Part shown: positions 58,392 to 64,000 of the stretch, piece after piece
How the letters are laid out: every line of letters starts with the position of its first letter
Position numbering within the stretch: position 1 is the first letter of the stretch
Origin: Neurospora intermedia
Taxonomy: Eukaryota; Ascomycota; Sordariomycetes; Sordariales; Sordariaceae
Direction of reading: 5' to 3'
Assembly (NCBI GenBank): GCA_037102815.1
Contig: BTPP01000002.1
Span: 2,294,001-2,358,000 of the forward strand
Length of the DNA stretch: 64,000 bases
Translations under genes and position numbers: made by a program
The notes under the pieces: generated by a model
Database searches by the model: none
Told to the model about the DNA's origin: nothing
The model's input: the letters and a program-made list of their open reading frames with translations, nothing else

Positions 58392-59438
58392 TACGGCTCT
58401 CGGTACTACACGCTAGCGCCTGGCTGTTCGGGTATTGTAGTGTTCATTGATTGTATGCACCCTTCTTGACTCGTCCTTCACGTCCCCTTCTCGGCGTCAC
58501 CACAGGGGGGAATCACCAAAAACGCTCCGAAGCAGCATCTGCCATGAGCTCCCACTGTCATGAAGGTTGTACAATGGGCCATGATAGAGCTAGGTACCAA
58601 ATTCCAACAAGAACGACAACACGTAATGACCCAGATAGAGATGCACACATTCGCATAGGCACACCACCTCAACCCCATGCGTTCGAGCCCACTTCTCGAG
58701 GTCGCCATTTGAAACCACATGGAAGTCCATAAGGCTTGCCTGAACCCTGCGTGTCGCAATTTAGCATAAATTCGTCAACCGAAGGCGTCGGTCCTGTCGA
58801 ATCTTCCCCACCCGGCCAGCGTGCGTGTCTCACCCAGAACACCACACCCACCCTTCCGAGCCTCCACTCCTTCCAGAATTTGCTGCCCCATGTTTTAACA
58901 GGCTTCTGGGCGTCAACAATTGTACTGTGGTACACAAAGTGCGTATATGGAGTAACTCCACTCTTGGCTCCGGTGACTCGTGTTGTCCGTATCCGGGCAG
59001 CTAGGACAAGCCTTCCAGCACCCATCTTCCACCCATCCTCCTAGAGCCTGACTGACCTGTCATCAACGGGCACCCAAGACCGGTCAGTATCTCCAAGCTT
59101 GGACACAGAAATCAGCTCGCTTGGCTTCATCTCCATACTGTCCTCTCCCGTGCCCACTTTCATTGCTGCTTCGAACGGATGTCAGAGCTTTTCTGCCACC
59201 GCAATCACCATGGTTTGAAGAACCGTTATTAATCAGTCGTCAAGAGCCTGGACTGTGCTTTTTGATCAGAGCTTTGTCCCACAATTGAAACGCAGGGCTT
59301 GCCAAATCAATCCTTAGCAAGGTAGCCGAAGATTAACAGATTCGAATTTTCCCGACAGCAAAAGCTAGGACCCTTCTTCCTGCGCAGCATTTGAGGTAAA
59401 CACCTACGTATCTTTAATCTCTGGGACTAATTCGAGAG

Positions 59439-59584
59439 ATGGGTGGTCTGGAAGGGCACATCAACCCGCCGTATGCCTCATTTGGTCTAGAGCTCGACAG
59501 CCTATCAACTGTTGAGCATTGATTGCTATTGCAGACGAATTGGTCGCCAAGGGTATTAATAGACCATTTCATATATGTTCACCA
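59439..59584 (+). pseudogene. Possible eroded N-terminus of a GT1-type UDP-glycosyltransferase
   Basis: An ATG at 59439 opens MGGLEGHINPP, resembling the nucleotide-sugar transferase opening G-x-x-GHxNP. Sixty bases later, in another frame, IAIADELVAKGIN and FHICSP resemble the next helix and strand (IADELxxRGH...FICSP) of the same family. A GTATGC...TTGCAG interval between them looks like an intron but leaves the frame wrong by one base. No downstream PSPG-type motif was found. The call rests on two short similarities and may be coincidence. Confidence 0.22.
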
Positions 59585-61844
59585 GTGAGTACCACTGGGT
59601 ATGCCATCCAGAACTTGGTTACCAGAGTTCTATGGATGCGCGTTGGATCTTTGACGTCTGTATACAGCACGGTACCGAAACACACCTCAGATACGCTTGG
59701 TCCGATTACTTGCAACAAGCCCCTTGAATCTATCTTTCTTCATGCGACCGCGGGAAGGTTGAAGATGCTGATATTCGGTTTCTGAATTACATTGAGTGGT
59801 TTCAACCCAGCAACCTCATTTCAATCAAAATGACGGATCAATGACAGATCGATTGAAAGTCAATAGGCTCGGACCGAGACGGGAAGAACATCAGGGTTCA
59901 TTACAAGGAAGGTCCAGTGCCTCAGGGGGGATGAAGACGAGAGGTAAAAGTGTTGGGAAACATCCACCCCTTAACTTTAGCCTACAGACAAGTCCAAGAT
60001 ACAAGAAGACCGGGCTATCTATCCCGAGTAGCAACAGGACGAATCAGGATATACGAAGAAAGCCTGTCCAAGAATGTATACAAAATCGTCCCAGAAAAAA
60101 GATTTTGATGAAAAAAAATAAGAAATGAAAAATAGAAGACGAAGCATGTGAGACATGGGTCATGCGTCTCACTGGCTGGGTCTTGCCACCCAGAATATAT
60201 TAACCGGCAGGTCTGTCGCAGCGAAGCCACCCACTGCATACTTCCGCAACTCCACATGTCTAGACCTCGATGAGTAGTAGCCTGGCAGCCCGGGCACCGA
60301 AAGGAAGCGGGGCCGGAAGGGGGAACTCGAGATACATCTGTACCGGGACTCCGTACCCGTGACCAGAGAACGACCTCGGTTAACACGGAATTTTCAAAAG
60401 TGCTGTTAGTCGCCGCTCCGAATTATGTAACGGTTTTGCAGAAAGCCAAGCACGTTTAGCCTTCCTTAGGCTAGGCGCGTGTAGAGACATGTTGACGAGC
60501 TATCATAATGCTTACACTTCTTGTTTTCCCCGGTCAGGGAGGAAAATCCCCCACGTCTACATTACCTGTACTTCGGTTGCTGAAGACAAAACCGCTCCTC
60601 TTTTCCTTGCCAGTGTCGAGGGAGGTCTTCAAGGACGCGGACGTGGATTTACATGATGGGTTTTGGACATTTAAGGTTCTCCCTTGTTGTTCACTGCTGT
60701 TGATACTCTGCCGAGCATGAGCCGACGACTACCGGAATATTAAACGCAGTAGTACACGCACCCGCCTTGAGAATCTGGGGCACAAGCGGCGATCTTTACT
60801 ACCATAGTGAATGGGCACTCACTGGGGCTCTTCGATGGCCACTGGATCGGGATATCGAAAATTCAAGTGCAGAAATTCATCACTTATCCATGAGCTCGTC
60901 CTTATCGTACATGTCAATTATATGGACGTTTTGTGGGATGTAGAAGGAGTCGGATAAGTTTTACGCAAATATACTGTCCTGGCAAAGAGTGAAATGTGCC
61001 AAATCACTTGGACACAGTCGGTAACACAAGTGAAGCCAGCAAGCAAACTGGTAAGGGGAAACCGGAAGCAAGCACAGAGAACCCGTGGACCCCTAGAGCC
61101 GAGCGGAGATTTCTGATGCGGTAGAGTGGCGACACCAAATCTGAACAATAGTATTTAACTTGCTTGACGTTGACATTGGCATTGTCATCAATCTAACATG
61201 ACATGACATATCCTTCCCTATGCAGGTACTCATCCACGTGCATACTACCAGACCTTGCTTGCACCCGCATACGCGGACTTTTTTTGGATGACCTTTAGTC
61301 TAATGACACTCATGTCATGCAGGGGCAGATTGAATAGCAGTCTCCAGTCCAGAGCTGAATATCTATGGTTCTCATGAATTCATTTCCCCATTCTCATCTT
61401 TCGAGTACGCTAAGTAGCATTCTTGGGAAATCCAGCCTGACATATATGCAGCATACCTATCTGGGCGCAAGTGCGGAACTTTCCCTTTTCCCTTACACAG
61501 AGTATCCCTTCCCGCAACGCCATGCTTCTTCTCTCATTCCATTCTTTCCCTTCTTCATGTCTTCAGTGGAAAAAGAAACCGGCACGGCCATTCCTTTTCG
61601 AACTGAAGACCAGTTCACTCCCTGATCTAGGCGCAATTCGTATCCCTGCATAGTGAAGTATCTTGTCAGTGAAGGTTCGTGTGTGATAAATAACCCAGGT
61701 TATCACCGTTTTGCTGGCGCATTCCTGGTCACAGAGGGGACTGGTTTGTCTTCCTCGTTACGAGCCTGCCTCTAGGCAGTATGTAGAGATCTCCCTTACG
61801 TTCCAGTCCTCCTCTCCCTCGGAGATAAGATTGAAAGGATGAAC

Positions 61845-63223
61845 TCACTCCTTGAGCTTGGCAAAGGTGGGCTGTCCACCGAGATGGACAGCGCCGATGA
61901 ATTCCGTTAGATTTCCAGTTTGAACATCACGCTTGATGAGCGCAACATGGCCGGAGTTTTGCAACGCGGACACGACGAGGGAGCCGTCTTTGCTGAGGGA
62001 GAAGTGGCGCGGGTTGATACCTCCCGCAGCGAAAACCTGTTGAAGGCTGAGGGTGCCGTCTGTCTCAATGGCGTAGTTGATGATGGAGTCTGACTTGATC
62101 TGTCCCGCCGCATTGTCCTCCGGGTCAGGAATATCAAATGTTTGTTCATCAAATCGGGATGATACTAACAGGAACTTGTTATCGGGCTATTCAAGAGTCA
62201 CGCATATCGTGTGAACTGATTAGTACAAAGATGATCGACCGTAGGAGCGTGAGAATAACTCGAGCTTACCGAAATAACGAGCTCTGAAGCTCTAGTGGTG
62301 TTTCCGATACCCTTAGAACCAGAGCCGTGTGTTGGAATGATGAACAACTCTTTACCAAGGTCAAGGTCAAGACCATTGCTATTATAGGTAACCTTCCACC
62401 CAATGATCTCATTGGAGAGCTCAGTGACGACGTAGAAGTAGGTTCCGGAGTCAAGCTTAACGAACGCACCGTGCCTTGGGCCGGATAGATCGGGTGTCGG
62501 AACCGTTTTGGATTCAACATAGCTCAAGGTACTCTTGTCTATCTTGAAGATACGAACGAGATCTGCGCCAAGATCGGGCGTCGCAATGAAGTTCCCGGTA
62601 GGGTCCAGAACAACCTCATGAGGGTGTGATGTTTTTTGCTGAGAGTCGGAGCCAGGCTTCGGCGAGATTGTGAAAGTACTATTTTGGACAGCCTTGGGGG
62701 CGGCGGGATCCGAAATATCGAACGACTGAAAACCCCCTCCTGCACTACAAAGCGAGAATGTCAGAGACTTGGTCAGCTCACCAGATTAATTCATAATAGA
62801 GAATGAGGTGAATGATGAGAGGGCAAAGAGATGGACTAACTAGGCGGCAATAGCCAGTCCCTTGAGATTCTGTCCATAACGGACGCTGCTCACTGGGCCT
62901 CCCAGCGTATCCAGCTTGTTAATCAGCGTGAGATTCGTGCCATCTCTGGGGACCTGAAAGTTGTAGAGGGAGCCAGTTGAGCTGCTCCAAGCCTCATCGA
63001 GGCAGTAAATGTGGTCGCCAACAAATTCCAACCATGAAGGGTTATTGCCGCAGATGCCGAGCTGCTTGTTGATGACCTCAAGCTTTCCGTCCGCATATTT
63101 GATGGTGCTAAGAAATCCAGGATCCGTAGATGTACCCATAGAAGTAGCAAAGATCAGGGTGGCCGACGCGAAAGTGGGCAAGCCAAAGGCGATAACGCCA
63201 GCGGCTAAGGACTTGTACAACAT
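61845..63223 (-). CDS. Secreted lactonase-type seven-bladed beta-propeller protein, 3 exons, 399 aa
   Basis: Exons are 63223-62841, 62744-62270 and 62186-61845. A signal peptide is clear (MLYKSLAAGVIAFGLPTFASA, cleavage expected about residue 21). The mature part shows repeats typical of the 6-phosphogluconolactonase/muconate-cycloisomerase-like propeller family: ICGNNPSWLEFVGDHIYC, HPHEVVLDPTGNFIATPDLG ADLVRIF, GPRHGAFVKLDSGTYFYVV, INPRHFSLSKDGSLVVSALQ and NSGHVALIKRD. Fungal secreted members are usually of unknown substrate. Splice sites are ordinary except a GTTAGT donor in intron 1. The stop at 61847-61845 overlaps a good GTGAGT donor; an alternative last intron to 61646 (branch ACTGAC, acceptor GCAG) would end the protein in EDTNCA instead, with length 404 aa. 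Confidence 0.85.
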
Positions 63224-64000
63224 TGTGTGGACCTGTCGATTTCCGGTAGTATATTAGGGACTGTTTTCGGTGAGGGATCGGAGAGGGAAATATGGAGATT
63301 ATTTTCTTCAGGAGAACTGGTGGGAGGTGGGTTGGATTTATGTAGTTGCAAAATCTTAAGAAGAGACGAAAAGATGATACCATTCACTGTCAGAGGGCTT
63401 CTGCCGCGCTTAATGGGTCACGATATGGAGAGCCAGAAGCACCATCATGCCCTCATGAACAACCTTCACACAGCCGGCCCTTTGGGAGGAGGCTTCCACC
63501 TTGAGTCTAATTCGTGACGAATGACCCAGTCCGCCCTTGCGCGCAGCATATCGAGCACATCCTGAATGGGAAATGCCACGGCTGTTCCGCGTGGCTCACG
63601 GTCCTTTGGTAGGTACTGACGAGTTGCGCAAGTTTGCCCGGAATTCAGACCATATCACGCCGCGGTAGGAGCAGCAAGTCTGCAAATGAAGCGCCGTTTG
63701 AAGGGCATCCAATGGTGTTTGGTGGCTGGCGGTTTCGCAATTTGGCTCTCGGTAAGCCAGAGCCAAGAAATTCATCTTCATGTTGAAGTACATGACGTCC
63801 TACGAGTTGGGTTGGTATTCAAGGTTCAAGCGGCGCAACGCTTCGTGTTTTAGCTAGCGTTGGTGGACGGTTTCTTCGACCAACATCGTCTGTTGTGCGC
63901 GGTCGGCGTCATTGTCAGGAGTATGGTTGGCGTATCAATTGCCCGCATTTTGTAGTGTAAGAGGCCTTTGAGGACATGAAGTCGGAAAGCATGACGAATG
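63224..64000. other. Upstream region of the lactonase gene to the window end
   Basis: Promoter and leader of the minus-strand lactonase gene. No gene is supported. A short palindrome (CCACGGCTGTTCCGCGTGG, about 63577-63595) is the only structured word seen. Confidence 0.4.

Larger units (their letters stand above)
55769..61844. other. 6-kb gene-poor region upstream of the transcription factor
   Basis: Its first part is the promoter of the Zn2Cys6 gene. It also holds a C(24) run and possible relics near 59.4 and 60.5 kb (listed separately). Other frames (57508-57912, 58736-59044, 59796-60128) are open but carry no known motif. The last 200 bases may include a final exon of the lactonase gene. 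Confidence 0.4.

Overview
This window is nuclear DNA from a filamentous ascomycete, most likely a Sordariomycete. The evidence is short spliceosomal introns (about 50-120 nt, GTAAGT-like donors, CTRAC or CTGAC branch points), GC-rich coding exons, and recognisable fungal orthologues (Syo1, Dbp10, Iml1, Lst4, a CAX antiporter, a Zn2Cys6 regulator). Its intergenic DNA is rich in TACCTACCTCTAGGTACC-like words. No species can be named from the sequence. Exon structures were built by hand from splice signals and reading-frame continuity; every multi-exon model below closes in frame.

Layout. 1.1-8.3 kb: a GNAT acetyltransferase (+), replication protein A subunit 2 (-), a small DUF202 membrane protein (+) and a type II membrane glycosyltransferase-like protein (-). 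9.2-16.1 kb: an information-processing block with SYO1 (5S RNP import chaperone), a Spf31/DNAJC8-like spliceosomal J protein whose only intron is GC-AG, and the DEAD-box helicase DBP10. 18.5-41.6 kb: four successive protein genes whose families act at the vacuole or in vacuole-based TORC1 signalling: a CAX Ca2+/H+ exchanger, IML1 (GATOR1/SEACIT), a CDF zinc transporter and LST4 (folliculin-interacting protein). A tRNA-Asn(GTT) lies between the first two. 44.9-48.2 kb: a Cys-rich RBR-like protein with a Ser/Arg-rich N-terminus (-). 53.5-55.8 kb: a Zn2Cys6 transcription factor (-). 61.8-63.2 kb: a secreted lactonase-like beta-propeller (-).

The accessory part is 31.4-37.9 kb. It holds two copies of a TA-flanked, pogo/Tc1-mariner-like MITE, a 10-bp tandem array beside one copy, a foldback element with roughly 100-bp inverted arms around an AT-rich core, a small hairpin, and a (CAA)19 tract in the presumed LST4 leader. 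Three further gene-poor stretches (41.6-44.9, 48.2-53.5 and 55.8-61.8 kb) contain only simple repeats, weak ORFs and possible gene relics.

The most interesting biological point is that IML1 and LST4 sit about 10 kb apart with only a vacuolar-type zinc transporter between them. Iml1 is the Gtr1/RagA-directed GAP component and Lst4 belongs to the Gtr2/RagC-directed GAP. No CRISPR, prophage or prokaryotic-type operon is present, and no wholly novel system can be claimed from sequence reading alone.
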